A stretch of 64,000 nt of DNA. Source: Halorubrum alkaliphilum. Its GTDB lineage: Archaea > Halobacteriota > Halobacteria > Halobacteriales > Haloferacaceae. Position 1 is the first letter of the stretch; the number at the start of each line of letters is the position of its first letter. The position numbers and the translations under genes are program-made. Location of the stretch: contig NZ_JAGGKQ010000003.1 of the NCBI RefSeq assembly GCF_017873815.1, positions 124,001-188,000 of the forward strand, given 5' to 3'. The notes beneath the pieces were generated by a model. That model had not been told where the DNA came from and did not search any database. It saw only the letters and a program-made list of their open reading frames with translations. Below, in pieces: positions 45,259 through 53,118 of this stretch.

Positions 45259-45798
45259 ATGGGACTCGGGGATCCGGGACGTGACGCGTCGGGATCGGGC
45301 GGATCGACGACGCTCGTCTTTGCCGTGCTCCTCTCGGTTCTCGTGGCGACCTCGGGTATCGGGGCAGTCGCCGCCACGCCCGGGACCGGATCCGCGGTGG
45401 GCGGGACGGCCGACGGCGGTGTCGGGGATCCACAGCGGGCGAGTGTGCCGCCCACAACGTGTTTCGTCGGCGAGGGGTACCCCCTCTCCATCGGAAACGG
45501 ATCGGCGACGATCGACGCGGTCGTTCACGCCTCCGTGCTCACCGACCCAGCCGCCGGCGACGAGTTCGGCGTCGAACTCGCGGGGTCGCTCGACGGCGAC
45601 CCGCTCGTGACGCTCGCCGCCGGCGTTCGGGTCGACGCGCCGGGACTGATAACCAACGGCACGAACCCGTTCGCGGCGTTCGACCTCCTGTACGCATACG
45701 AGCTCCGACTACCGATGTTCGACGGTGTCGTCGGCGACTCCGAACACCGAGAGGACCGTCCGCCGGTGGGGTCGGCGGCGGGAACGGTTCCCTGTTAG
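45259..45798 (+). CDS. Haloarchaeal secreted protein, probably DUF7332 type
   Basis: A 179-residue protein with a long N-terminal hydrophobic segment (TTLVFAVLLSVLVATSGIGA) as signal peptide or anchor, then an extracytoplasmic beta-rich domain containing TCFVGEGYPLSIGNGSATID and the ELRLPMF end. A single Cys near the start (PPTTCFVG) and a terminal Cys may form a disulfide. No catalytic motif is seen. GGTTTATG about 25-30 bases before the ATG supports the start. The family assignment is from memory and moderate. Confidence 0.65.
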   Translation: MGLGDPGRDASGSGGSTTLVFAVLLSVLVATSGIGAVAATPGTGSAVGGTADGGVGDPQRASVPPTTCFVGEGYPLSIGNGSATIDAVVHASVLTDPAAGDEFGVELAGSLDGDPLVTLAAGVRVDAPGLITNGTNPFAAFDLLYAYELRLPMFDGVVGDSEHREDRPPVGSAAGTVPC

Positions 45799-45950
45799 TC
45801 GGGAGTCGTCTCCGGCGGCTCGCCGGACTCGCGGAGTGCCTCGTGGGCGTCGGCGACCCTCGTCGTCGCGTGGATCGTCGCCTCCAGAAGCGTCCGCTCC
45901 GGAAACGCGACCGTGAGATCGAGACCGTCGGCGCCGAAGTCCAGTCCCGG
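45795..45950 (-). other. Open, codon-biased extension after the stop of the 45951-46475 gene
   Basis: Directly past the TGA at 45951-45953 the same frame continues for 51 codons without a stop, ending with TAA at 45795. The codons end overwhelmingly in G or C and the translation (PGLDFGADGLDLTVAFPE at first, then helical LEATIHATTRVADAHEALRE) looks protein-like. No ATG or GTG lies between the two stops. It may be the lost end of the upstream gene, cut off by a nonsense change, or chance. It overlaps the end of the convergent gene by four bases. Confidence 0.35.
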
Positions 45951-46475
45951 TCAGTCGGCGCGGACGCCGCGAACCAGTCCGAGGAGCTCCCGGCGAGCGT
46001 CGTCGGCATCGACGTCGTCGCCCTCGTCGACTCGATACGCGCCACCGGCGATGAGATACTCGCCCGACTCCCAAACCGCGAGCAATGCCTCGACCGGGAC
46101 GCCTCCTGCGGGGAGGACACAGCGCGCGCGGTACGTGACGAGCGTTGCCGTGGAGGCATCCGGGTCGTCGACGCGGATCGACCGCTCGCTGCGGGTCTCG
46201 ACCGCCTCGATGTCACGGTCGCCGAGACGGTCGCGGAACCCCGCTCGTGCGCGGTTCTCGACGAGGCGGGTGAGCGCGGGGTTCGGCGTTCCGCCCGGAC
46301 GGATCCGGAGTCGACTCGCGAAAAAGAACGGGCGCGGCTCGTCGCGGTCCGTGCGCTCGTATCTGACGGTTCCGGCCGTCACCGAGACGGGACCGGCGGC
46401 GAACGGCCGCTCGGTCGTACGCTCGACCTGTCGCCACCCGTCGAGCCGATCCGTGGGGATGATCGGAGGGTGCAT
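45951..46475 (-). CDS. Haloarchaeal protein, DUF6517-like
   Basis: A 174-residue soluble protein, MHPPIIPTDRLDGWRQVERT at the start, then alternating beta strands (SVTAGTVRYERTD, FFFASRLRIRPGG, LVTYRARCVLP) and VEALLAVWESGEYLIAGGAY near the end, a layout like the DUF6517 family. No catalytic residues were recognised. CTATTTAG about 25-30 bases before the ATG suggests a leaderless message. The in-frame TGA at its end may be a recent nonsense change, as coding-like sequence continues beyond it. Confidence 0.65.
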   Translation of the reverse strand: MHPPIIPTDRLDGWRQVERTTERPFAAGPVSVTAGTVRYERTDRDEPRPFFFASRLRIRPGGTPNPALTRLVENRARAGFRDRLGDRDIEAVETRSERSIRVDDPDASTATLVTYRARCVLPAGGVPVEALLAVWESGEYLIAGGAYRVDEGDDVDADDARRELLGLVRGVRAD

Positions 46476-46552
46476 ACGCCCCGTTTCGGATGACTGCGAC
46501 TAAATAGCGTGGGTGGTTCGGGATCGCGTCGTCACTCGTGCCGGCGTTCGCG

Positions 46553-46873
46553 TCAGTGGTCGTCCTCGCGCCACTTGTGCTCGCAGTCGGTACAGACGAA
46601 AAAGCGGGTCTCGGACTCGTCGGCCGAACGTATCTGTTGCATGTACCAGTACGCCTGATCGTTGCCACACTCCGGACAGTGGGCCGTCGTCTTCGGGAGT
46701 CCCTTGTCCTCGGCATCGCTGACGTCGATGATCTCGGACTCCTCCTGGGACTCGGTTATCCACGCGTCCGTCTCGGCGTCGCGGCCGGTTTCGTAGCCAC
46801 AGGAGCCACACACCCAGTGGTCCTCGCCCTCGCCGGACTTCATCATCGAACCGCACTCGTCGCAGAACTTCAT
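46553..46873 (-). CDS. tfs: Transcription factor S (TFS)
   Basis: RNA polymerase cleavage factor, 106 residues, the archaeal relative of TFIIS and Rpb9; it binds the polymerase pore and stimulates cleavage of backtracked RNA. The N-terminal zinc ribbon has CDEC at residues 4-7 and CGSCGYE after 19 more; the C-terminal ribbon has CPECGND and CTDC. The catalytic acidic tip is in IRSADESETRFFVC (Asp-Glu pair), marking the active TFS rather than Rpb9. GCTTATGTAT lies about 25 bases before the ATG. Confidence 0.97.
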   Translation of the reverse strand: MKFCDECGSMMKSGEGEDHWVCGSCGYETGRDAETDAWITESQEESEIIDVSDAEDKGLPKTTAHCPECGNDQAYWYMQQIRSADESETRFFVCTDCEHKWREDDH

Positions 46874-46971
46874 GGCCGAACCTACAACGGCCGATACATA
46901 AGCGGCGGGATCCGATGTCGGCGCGTGTTACCCGCCACGTCGGATGGGCGAGCGTGGCCGGGTCGCCGCCC

Positions 46972-47739
46972 TCAGACGTGGTCGGCGAGCACGAACCGGA
47001 TCCGCTCCTCGTCGCTCCCCTTCGTCTCACGTCCCGTGACCACGACCTCGCCGATATCGCCCGTCGATCCGACGTGGGTCCCCGCACAGGCGGTCCGGTC
47101 GTACGGCTCCCCGGCGGAATCGCCTCCGGCGTCGCCGATCTCGACGATCCGGAGCTCCGTGATCGGGTCCGGGAGGAGGTCGATCCGGGTACGGTCGGTA
47201 TCGAGCGACTCCTCCGCGGCCGCCCGGTCCATCGTGTAGCTGTTCACGGGCCGATCGTCGTCCACGAGCTCGTTGAGACGGTCCTCGATCCGTCCGAGAT
47301 CCTCGTCATCGAACCGGTCGTAGGCGGCGTCGAGATGGGCGTGGGTGGCGTACAGCTGGTTTCCGGTCGTTCTGGCGTCGAACGCGTCGAGCAGCAGCGC
47401 CGACAGCAGGTGTTGTGCGGTGTGGTACCGAGCGTGTGCGGACCGACGGTCCGAGTCGACCTCGCCGGCCACCACGGTTCCGGGCGAGGGAAGCGCCGAC
47501 TCGTCGGTACCAACGGGTTCGAGCGTGTGATACACGGTGTCCGTCTTCTCGACGTCGACGACCCGCCATCGCCGGTCCGGATCGTCGACGGCGCGGAGCG
47601 TTCCCGTGTCGTGCGGCTGCCCGCCGCCGGTCGGATAAAAGCCCGTTCGATCGAGGACGACCCGGTCGTTGAGGGCTCGTTCGACGGTCGCCTGGAAATC
47701 CAGAAGCGAGTCGTCGTCGAGGTGTAGCTGCTCGGTCAT
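46972..47739 (-). CDS. alaX: Alanyl-tRNA editing protein AlaX
   Basis: Free-standing editing domain that hydrolyses Ser-tRNA(Ala), 255 residues. The metal-binding motifs are HTAQHLLS (H-x3-H) and CAGTHVG (C-x3-H). The N-terminal part shows VVLDRTGFYPTGGGQPHDTG, the glycine-rich motif of the larger AlaX-M type. It lacks the aminoacylation domain of AlaRS. GTATATAAC at about 47763-47771 (minus strand) lies 25-30 bases before the ATG, giving a leaderless message. Cytosolic translation quality control. Confidence 0.94.
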   Translation of the reverse strand: MTEQLHLDDDSLLDFQATVERALNDRVVLDRTGFYPTGGGQPHDTGTLRAVDDPDRRWRVVDVEKTDTVYHTLEPVGTDESALPSPGTVVAGEVDSDRRSAHARYHTAQHLLSALLLDAFDARTTGNQLYATHAHLDAAYDRFDDEDLGRIEDRLNELVDDDRPVNSYTMDRAAAEESLDTDRTRIDLLPDPITELRIVEIGDAGGDSAGEPYDRTACAGTHVGSTGDIGEVVVTGRETKGSDEERIRFVLADHV

Positions 47740-47799
47740 ACCGTCTCGGTACGACCGCGAACAGTTATATACTGCTTGCGGCGGCAGCGTCCGTCGCTT

Positions 47800-49134
47800 C
47801 TATTTCGATCGGAAGGGCCAGTCGCCGGTGAGTTTCATTCCCGTGGCCGCCCCCGTCGACTCGAGTTCCGCCGCGATCCGGTCCGTGTCACCCCGGTCCA
47901 CCGAGACCCCCTCACGGCCGAGGTCGACGACGAGCGCAGTCAGGAGTATCGACTGCTCCCGGAGGTTCCGAACGTCGAGCTTGTCGAGGGTGTCGGCCGC
48001 GGTGTGACCCCATCCCCGTCCGCGGTCCTCGGTCTCGCCCGACACCATGTAGCCGGGGATCCCCCGCTGGACGAACGGCCAGTGGTCGCTGTGGGGAACG
48101 ATCTCCCCGCCGAGCGCGACCGGGTGGTCGAACCGTTCACGGAGCCGTTCGCCGGCGGCTTCCAGCTCGTCGAAACCGTGATGGTCGAGTTTTAGGGTGC
48201 GGCCGAACACGTTGCTATCGACGTTGACGACGGCTCCGACGGCGCCCGGATCGACGCCGTCGGCCGTCTTCGAGGAGCCGACGAGGCCGACCTCCTCCGC
48301 GCCGAAGGCGGCGAACCGAACCCGCGTCTCCAACTCTCCCTCGCGGTCCGCGAGCGCGCGAGCGACCTCGACTATCGTCGCGGTGCCGGCCCCGTTGTCC
48401 ATCGCTCCCTCCGCGATGTCGTGGGCGTCGACGTGCGAGGAGACGAGCAGGTACTCGTCGGTGTCGGGACCGAGTTCGGCGAACGCGGTCCCGCTCGTCG
48501 CGTCCGGCGTCGCACAGTCGATGTCGACGGTCACTTCCTCGCCCTCGTACCGCCGGGTAAGTCGCGCGCCGGCCTCCTTGCTGACGCCGACCGCCGGAAT
48601 CGCGCCGATCGGTTCCGTCTCGCTGCCGATGCTCCCCGTGGGTGGAAGGCCCCCCTCGACGTGGTTCGCGAAGACGAACCCGGCGGCACCCGCGTCGACG
48701 GCGCGGTAGTACTTCTCGCGCCGGTGGACGAACCGGTCGAACTCGTCGGGAACGGTCGTGGAGACGACGACGATCGAATCCTCGATCTCGGCGGCGGCGG
48801 ACTCGAACTCCTCGGGAGTCCCGTAGCCGACGTCGACGAGCTCGCCGGTCGCGGTCGCGTCCGGGCTTCGCGGGAGCGCGATACAGGAACCGTCCCCCGC
48901 GGCGAGGGTATCTCCGTCCCGGCTGACGGCGCTGTCGCCGCGCTCCCAGCCCTGTATCTCGAACGCCTCGATCCGGGCGTTGCGCGCGCCGACCGCGGCG
49001 AACGCGTCACGCGTCAGTTCGAGCCCCGCGCGCTCCCCGTCGGAGCCGGCCATCCGGTTGCCGACGTCGGCGAGAGCTTCGAGGTGGTTCCAGCCGACGT
49101 CGCTCGTGAACGTGTCGCCGATCCACTCGGTCAT
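47800..49134 (-). CDS. M28 family zinc metallopeptidase
   Basis: A 444-residue aminopeptidase-like enzyme. An inserted PA domain sits around residues 90-210 (IVVVSTTVPDEFDRF ... AIPAVGVSKEAG). The zinc ligands are all present: SSHVDAHD, AMDNGAGTA, FAAFGAEEVGLVGS, VNVDSNVFG and RGWGHTAADTLDKLD (His). No signal peptide, so it appears intracellular. The ATG at 49134 is favoured because GCTTAACGC sits about 25-30 bases upstream; the frame extends far upstream but through non-coding antisense of other genes. Peptide substrate unknown. Confidence 0.92.
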   Translation of the reverse strand: MTEWIGDTFTSDVGWNHLEALADVGNRMAGSDGERAGLELTRDAFAAVGARNARIEAFEIQGWERGDSAVSRDGDTLAAGDGSCIALPRSPDATATGELVDVGYGTPEEFESAAAEIEDSIVVVSTTVPDEFDRFVHRREKYYRAVDAGAAGFVFANHVEGGLPPTGSIGSETEPIGAIPAVGVSKEAGARLTRRYEGEEVTVDIDCATPDATSGTAFAELGPDTDEYLLVSSHVDAHDIAEGAMDNGAGTATIVEVARALADREGELETRVRFAAFGAEEVGLVGSSKTADGVDPGAVGAVVNVDSNVFGRTLKLDHHGFDELEAAGERLRERFDHPVALGGEIVPHSDHWPFVQRGIPGYMVSGETEDRGRGWGHTAADTLDKLDVRNLREQSILLTALVVDLGREGVSVDRGDTDRIAAELESTGAATGMKLTGDWPFRSK

Positions 49135-49250
49135 GCGTTCCCCTGCTCTCGGGAGCGCGTTAAGCGGTTCGATGGCGGAACCCCGGCCGGTTCCCGCGCT
49201 CAGTTCCGTGGTCCGGCGGCGCGTCAAGACGCGTCGTGTTCGACGGAGGA

Positions 49251-49838
49251 TCAGTACGTGAACCCGTAGATGTGGTTCAACATAACGTACGTCACCACGC
49301 CGAGCACGAGCGAGAGCAGCCACGACCCGGCGGCGATCCGGCCCACTGTGGCGTGTGGCGTCTCCGTTCGAAGCTCGTTCACCGAGTGTGTGAGTCCCAA
49401 CAGGAGCGCGTAGAGAACGACGGGGACGGCGACGATGGACAGCAGAATGTGGATCGCGAGCATGATGAGGTAGACGGTGCCGACGAGCTCCGGCCCGTCG
49501 AAGTACTTCGTTCCGCCGCCAGCAACGCGCGGAACGTAGATCGCGAGAAACAACAGGATGAGCGCGAACGACGTGGCCATCGCGGCGGCGTGTTTCCGTA
49601 CCTCGTCGTTGCGGATCCAGTACCACCCGAGCGACAGCGTGAGGACCGTGAGGGAGTTGACGGCCGCGATCGCGTGCGTCATGACATCGACGGTCGACCG
49701 CGAGAGGTCGGGGAACAGGGCCTGAAAACCGGGAACGAGGAACGCGCCGAGCACCGCGCCGTAGCCGACGACGGTGAGGAGGGCGACGGTCGCGGCGGGG
49801 CGGCGCTTGACGCGCTCGCGAACGCTGGCTGCGGACAT
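49251..49838 (-). CDS. DUF420 family membrane protein
   Basis: A 195-residue protein with five to six hydrophobic helices, matching the DUF420/YozB family. Histidines placed in helices (MTHAIAAVNSLTVLTLSLGW, AIHILLSIVAVPVV, LNHIYGFTY) resemble haem- or copper-linked oxidase accessory proteins; DUF420 proteins often occur with cytochrome oxidase and haem A genes, though none is adjacent here. Function is not established. GACTTATCGC about 25-30 bases before the ATG fits a leaderless mRNA. Confidence 0.88.
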   Translation of the reverse strand: MSAASVRERVKRRPAATVALLTVVGYGAVLGAFLVPGFQALFPDLSRSTVDVMTHAIAAVNSLTVLTLSLGWYWIRNDEVRKHAAAMATSFALILLFLAIYVPRVAGGGTKYFDGPELVGTVYLIMLAIHILLSIVAVPVVLYALLLGLTHSVNELRTETPHATVGRIAAGSWLLSLVLGVVTYVMLNHIYGFTY

Positions 49839-49910
49839 ACCGGACGGAGGGAGCGGAGCGATAAGTCGGCTTCGGGTTCTCCCATCGATCGGGTCCGAAC
49901 GAGGACAGCG

Positions 49911-50963
49911 CTATCGTTCGATGACGCCCGTCGATGTCGCCACCTCTATCGCCGCCTCCTCGCTTATCCCGCCTTGGAGGATCGTGTACCGGTCGCGGAT
50001 CTCGTGGGCGTGGGTGAACGCGTGGATCAGCTCCGCGTCGTCGATCCCGAGTTCGGCGGCGGTCGTCGGCGCGTCGAGGGAGTCGAGTGCGTCCCGAATT
50101 GCCCGCCACTCGCCGTTCTCGCCGCTGTGGAGGTACTCGGTCAGAATCGACGCGACCCCGACCTGATGCCCGTGGAGCGCTTTCCCGGGGGCGGTCCGGT
50201 CGAGTTGGTGGGAGATGAGGTGTTCCGCGCCGGAGGCGGGCCGCGAGGAGCCCGCGATCGACATCGCGACCCCCGAGGAGACGAGTGCCTTCACGACAAC
50301 CCACGAGGACTCCTCCAACCCGGGCCGGATCATGTCGGCGTTCTCGACGAGCAGTTCGGCGGTCATCTCCGAGAGCGCGCCCGCGTACTCGCTGTACTCG
50401 ACGTTGCGGAGCCGGCGGGCGAGTCGCCAGTCCTTCACGGCGGTGTAGTTGGAGATGATGTCCGCACAGCCCGCGGTGGTGAGCCGCCACGGAGCGTTCG
50501 CGAGGAACTCGGTGTCCGCGACGACAGCGAGCGGCGGGTCGGCGGCGACCGAGTGCCGGGTGTCGCCTTCGGGGATCGACGAGCGACCGGAGACGATCCC
50601 GTCGTGTGAGGCGACCGTCGGGGCGGAGACGAAGCCGACGTCGAGGTGGTCGGCGGCCATCTTCGCGGTGTCGATAGGCTTGCCGCCGCCGAGCGCGATG
50701 AGATAGCCGGGATCGACCGCCTCGGCCCGCTCTATCAGCTTCTCGACCGAGTCGAAGGAGGCTTCCTCGACGACGGCGGTCGCGGGGTCGTCGAACTGCG
50801 CGCGCACCCGGTCGCCGGCGATCTCGTTCGGCGTCGGGCTCGTCACGATCAGCGGTCGCCCGGTGAGGTACAGCTCGCCGACCGCCGCCCCGAGGTCCTC
50901 GATGACGCCGTGGCCGACGAGCACGTTTCGCGGGAGCTTGATCCACGTCGACTTCTCGAACAT
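49911..50963 (-). CDS. egsA: sn-Glycerol-1-phosphate dehydrogenase
   Basis: Reduces dihydroxyacetone phosphate to sn-glycerol-1-phosphate, the archaeal lipid backbone, 350 residues. The NAD(P)-binding motif is LIALGGGKPIDTAKMAAD (92-101), followed by APTVASHDGIVSG with the zinc ligand Asp121. Two more zinc ligands lie in SGAEHLISHQL (His) and ALHGHQVGV (His). Length and domain order match the AraM/EgsA family. It competes with MgsA and the glycerol pathway for DHAP. Single gene flanked by DUF420 and LysE-type genes. Confidence 0.96.
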   Translation of the reverse strand: MFEKSTWIKLPRNVLVGHGVIEDLGAAVGELYLTGRPLIVTSPTPNEIAGDRVRAQFDDPATAVVEEASFDSVEKLIERAEAVDPGYLIALGGGKPIDTAKMAADHLDVGFVSAPTVASHDGIVSGRSSIPEGDTRHSVAADPPLAVVADTEFLANAPWRLTTAGCADIISNYTAVKDWRLARRLRNVEYSEYAGALSEMTAELLVENADMIRPGLEESSWVVVKALVSSGVAMSIAGSSRPASGAEHLISHQLDRTAPGKALHGHQVGVASILTEYLHSGENGEWRAIRDALDSLDAPTTAAELGIDDAELIHAFTHAHEIRDRYTILQGGISEEAAIEVATSTGVIER

Positions 50964-51017
50964 ACCGGTTCCTCACGCCGCCACGTGAAAGCCGTTATCC
51001 ATGTCGGATGGTGCCCC

Positions 51018-51710
51018 TCACCACGCCAGCATCGTCGTCGCGGCGTCGACGAGGAAGTAGACGCCGAACCCGGCGAGCACGAGCGCCGATCCGACAGCAA
51101 CGACGGGCGAGAACGCCTCTATGCGCCGTTCGGCGAGCACGAGCCCGGCCGGAAACAGCGTCACCCAGCCCAGCACGCCGAGGAAGAACCCGACGATCAG
51201 CGCGGGCGAGCCGGTAGTGACGACGAGCGTTCCGGCCAGCCCGTCGCCGACGAGTGGCAGCGGCGCGAGCACGTCGAGGTCGCCGGGACGGAGCAGCCCG
51301 ACGCCGACGGTGAGCCAGAACAGCACCTGATACGGGTTGGTCAGCGCCAACACGAGGGCCTTGCGGAACCCCTTCCCGTCCGTTACCATGGGATCCTCGC
51401 CGCTCGTGGGGCGAAACGACGCCCGCGCGCCGCGGGCCGCACCGATCGCGAAGTAACACATGAGGACGCCGCCGGCAGCGATCATGAGTACCTGAACCCT
51501 CGGTGCCGACTCGATGAGGGAGACGACGCCGGCGTACGCGAGGAGGAAGAAGACCACGTCGGCGGTCGCCGCGCCGAGTCCCGCCCGAGCGCCGGCGACC
51601 CAGCCGCGCAACACCGACTCCTCGGCGATGACCGCGTTCATCGGCCCCGGGGGCGCGGCGAGTGCCAACCCGAACACCGCTCCAACGGCGATCGTTCCGA
51701 CCGTGTTCAC
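51018..51710 (-). CDS. LysE/RhtB family exporter
   Basis: A 230-residue membrane protein with six hydrophobic helices typical of amino acid exporters of the LysE superfamily. The early GLALAAPPGPMNAVIAEESV carries the P-G-P signature of the family, and FRKALVLALTNPYQVLFWLT is the N-P signature of the fourth helix region. VLGWVTLFPAGLVLAERR leads to the last helix. Likely efflux of an amino acid or related compound; substrate unknown. Begins 54 bases after the egsA gene on the same strand, upstream of it. Confidence 0.9.
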   Translation of the reverse strand: MNTVGTIAVGAVFGLALAAPPGPMNAVIAEESVLRGWVAGARAGLGAATADVVFFLLAYAGVVSLIESAPRVQVLMIAAGGVLMCYFAIGAARGARASFRPTSGEDPMVTDGKGFRKALVLALTNPYQVLFWLTVGVGLLRPGDLDVLAPLPLVGDGLAGTLVVTTGSPALIVGFFLGVLGWVTLFPAGLVLAERRIEAFSPVVAVGSALVLAGFGVYFLVDAATTMLAW

Positions 51711-51854
51711 ACCCGTCCTGACGCCCGTTTCGGTGAAAAAGCTCGCGAACGGAAGGTGATGAACACTGTTGACGGTTCCGCGTTGATGTACGACGTTAGG
51801 TGTCGAAACGGATCGGAAGGCGTCTCGACGGACTCGGTAGAGGCCGCAGTCGAC

Positions 51855-52574
51855 TCAGGCGGGGTCCCGGACGTCGGCGTCGTCCCCGGTCGGGTCGGCG
51901 TTCTCGTCGGGTGCGTCCTGCGCGTCCTCAACGCGGATCGACCGGGCGATCTCGGTCGGAAGGCTCTGTTCACCCTCGGGAGTTCGGACGGTTATCATGC
52001 CGAACGGGGCGACATCGACGACCTCGATCGTCGTTCCCGGCGTGACCCCCGCGGCGGCGAGGTACTCCAACTCCGCCTCCTTGCGGTCGGAAACGCGCGT
52101 AACGACGAGTCTATCCCCTTCCGGGTGATCCGATAGCCGGAGACCGCTTCCCTCGTCTATCGGATCCAGATCCGCGCCGGGGATCGGGTCGCCGTGGGGG
52201 TCGAACTCGGGGTCGCCGAGCGCCTCGGCGACCCGGCGCTCGAACTCCTCGGAGATGTGGTGTTCGAGCGCGTCCGCCTCCGCGTGGACGTCGCTCCAGT
52301 CGTAGTCGAGTTGGTCCGCGAGGAACGCCTCAAGGAGGCGATGGTGCCGAACGACCTCCAGCGCGACCGCCTCGCCCTCGGCGGTGAGCTCGACCCCTTT
52401 ATATGGCTCGCGGTGGACGAGGTCGCGATCGGCGAGTTTGGAAACCATATCGGTCACCGTCGGTGGAGTCTTGTCGACGTACTCGGCGATGGCGGACGTC
52501 GAGACGGGCGGCCCCTCCTCGGCCTGAAGGACGTAGATCGCCTTGAGGTAGTCCTCCATCACGTCGCTGAGCAT
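51855..52574 (-). CDS. Metal-dependent DtxR/MntR-type transcriptional regulator
   Basis: A 239-residue repressor. Winged helix at residues 3-65 (DYLKAIYVLQAEEG, STSAIAEYVDKTPPTVTDM, GVELTAEGEAVA), dimerisation/metal region with HHRLLEAFL (His77, His78) and DALEHHISEEFERRV (101-115), and a C-terminal FeoA/SH3-like domain (VVTRVSDRKEAELEYLAAAG ... PFGMITVRT). The long acidic tail (about 20 residues) is a haloarchaeal addition. It senses Fe2+ or Mn2+ and represses uptake genes; no transporter is adjacent. ATACCGTTAC-rich upstream sequence and GATATTTGAATC are possible promoter elements. Confidence 0.92.
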   Translation of the reverse strand: MLSDVMEDYLKAIYVLQAEEGPPVSTSAIAEYVDKTPPTVTDMVSKLADRDLVHREPYKGVELTAEGEAVALEVVRHHRLLEAFLADQLDYDWSDVHAEADALEHHISEEFERRVAEALGDPEFDPHGDPIPGADLDPIDEGSGLRLSDHPEGDRLVVTRVSDRKEAELEYLAAAGVTPGTTIEVVDVAPFGMITVRTPEGEQSLPTEIARSIRVEDAQDAPDENADPTGDDADVRDPA

Positions 52575-52606
52575 TTATATACCGTTACGGGAGACGATTC
52601 AAATAT

Positions 52607-52921
52607 CTACCGGGACCGTTCGTCCTCCGATCGAGCGACGCCCTCACGAGTCACGTCGACGCCGCCGTCGGTCGCACCGCCGACGCGATCGCCGTCCACC
52701 TCATCGAGTCGCTGCCGGAGCGTCTCCTTCTCCCTGATCAGGGCGTTGACCGTCGCTTCGAGATCGGCGACACGACGCGTCAGGTCGATGTAGGTGTATC
52801 CGGCGGCAAACCCGATCAGGAGTCCGATAAACCCGCCTCCGAAGAACCCCAAGAGAGTCGTAACGAACAGGAACACTCCGTTGAAGGCGTCCTCGGCGTC
52901 GAAGGGGAGGGCGAGAGACAT
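52607..52921 (-). CDS. Membrane-anchored coiled-coil protein
   Basis: A 104-residue protein: one long glycine-rich hydrophobic segment (FNGVFLFVTTLLGFFGGGFI and GLLIGFAAGYTYI) then a heptad-patterned coiled coil (LTRRVADLEATVNALIREKE, TLRQRLDEVDGD) and a hydrophilic tail. I know no function. The ATG at 52921 starts the conserved-looking core; sequence upstream in the frame is the glycine-rich antisense of the aglB leader region. Orientation suggests a scaffold or septum-type role, but nothing more can be said. Confidence 0.65.
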   Translation of the reverse strand: MSLALPFDAEDAFNGVFLFVTTLLGFFGGGFIGLLIGFAAGYTYIDLTRRVADLEATVNALIREKETLRQRLDEVDGDRVGGATDGGVDVTREGVARSEDERSR

Positions 52922-53073
52922 ACGTGACGCGTCTCGGCCGAAACAAAAAACGATTTCGCCACCATCGAAACCGTCCGCTGAACTCCCGCCGACACGCCTG
53001 AGTCCTCCGACACCGACGGCTGAACCCGTGGAGACGTCATCGGAAACGCCTTCCAGCCAACCGACGCTCTCCG

Positions 53074-53083
53074 AATATATAAC
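53074..53083 (+). promoter_or_regulatory. TATA box of aglB
   Basis: AATATATAAC in AT-rich sequence about 40 bases before the aglB ATG at 53119. It would drive aglB and the DUF368 gene as one message with a leader of about 15 bases. Confidence 0.6.
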
Positions 53084-53118
53084 AAGGCTTATTGCGATTT
53101 TAGCAGTCACATCGTACA

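Noticed and set aside
49236-50609. 457-residue frame on the plus strand
   Set aside because: Antisense of DUF420 and egsA, with no motif and arginine/glycine-rich composition.
49135-50976. 614-residue N-terminal extension of the M28 peptidase frame
   Set aside because: It is arginine-rich and lies over the DUF420 and egsA genes in another frame; a promoter-like box sits just before the ATG at 49134.
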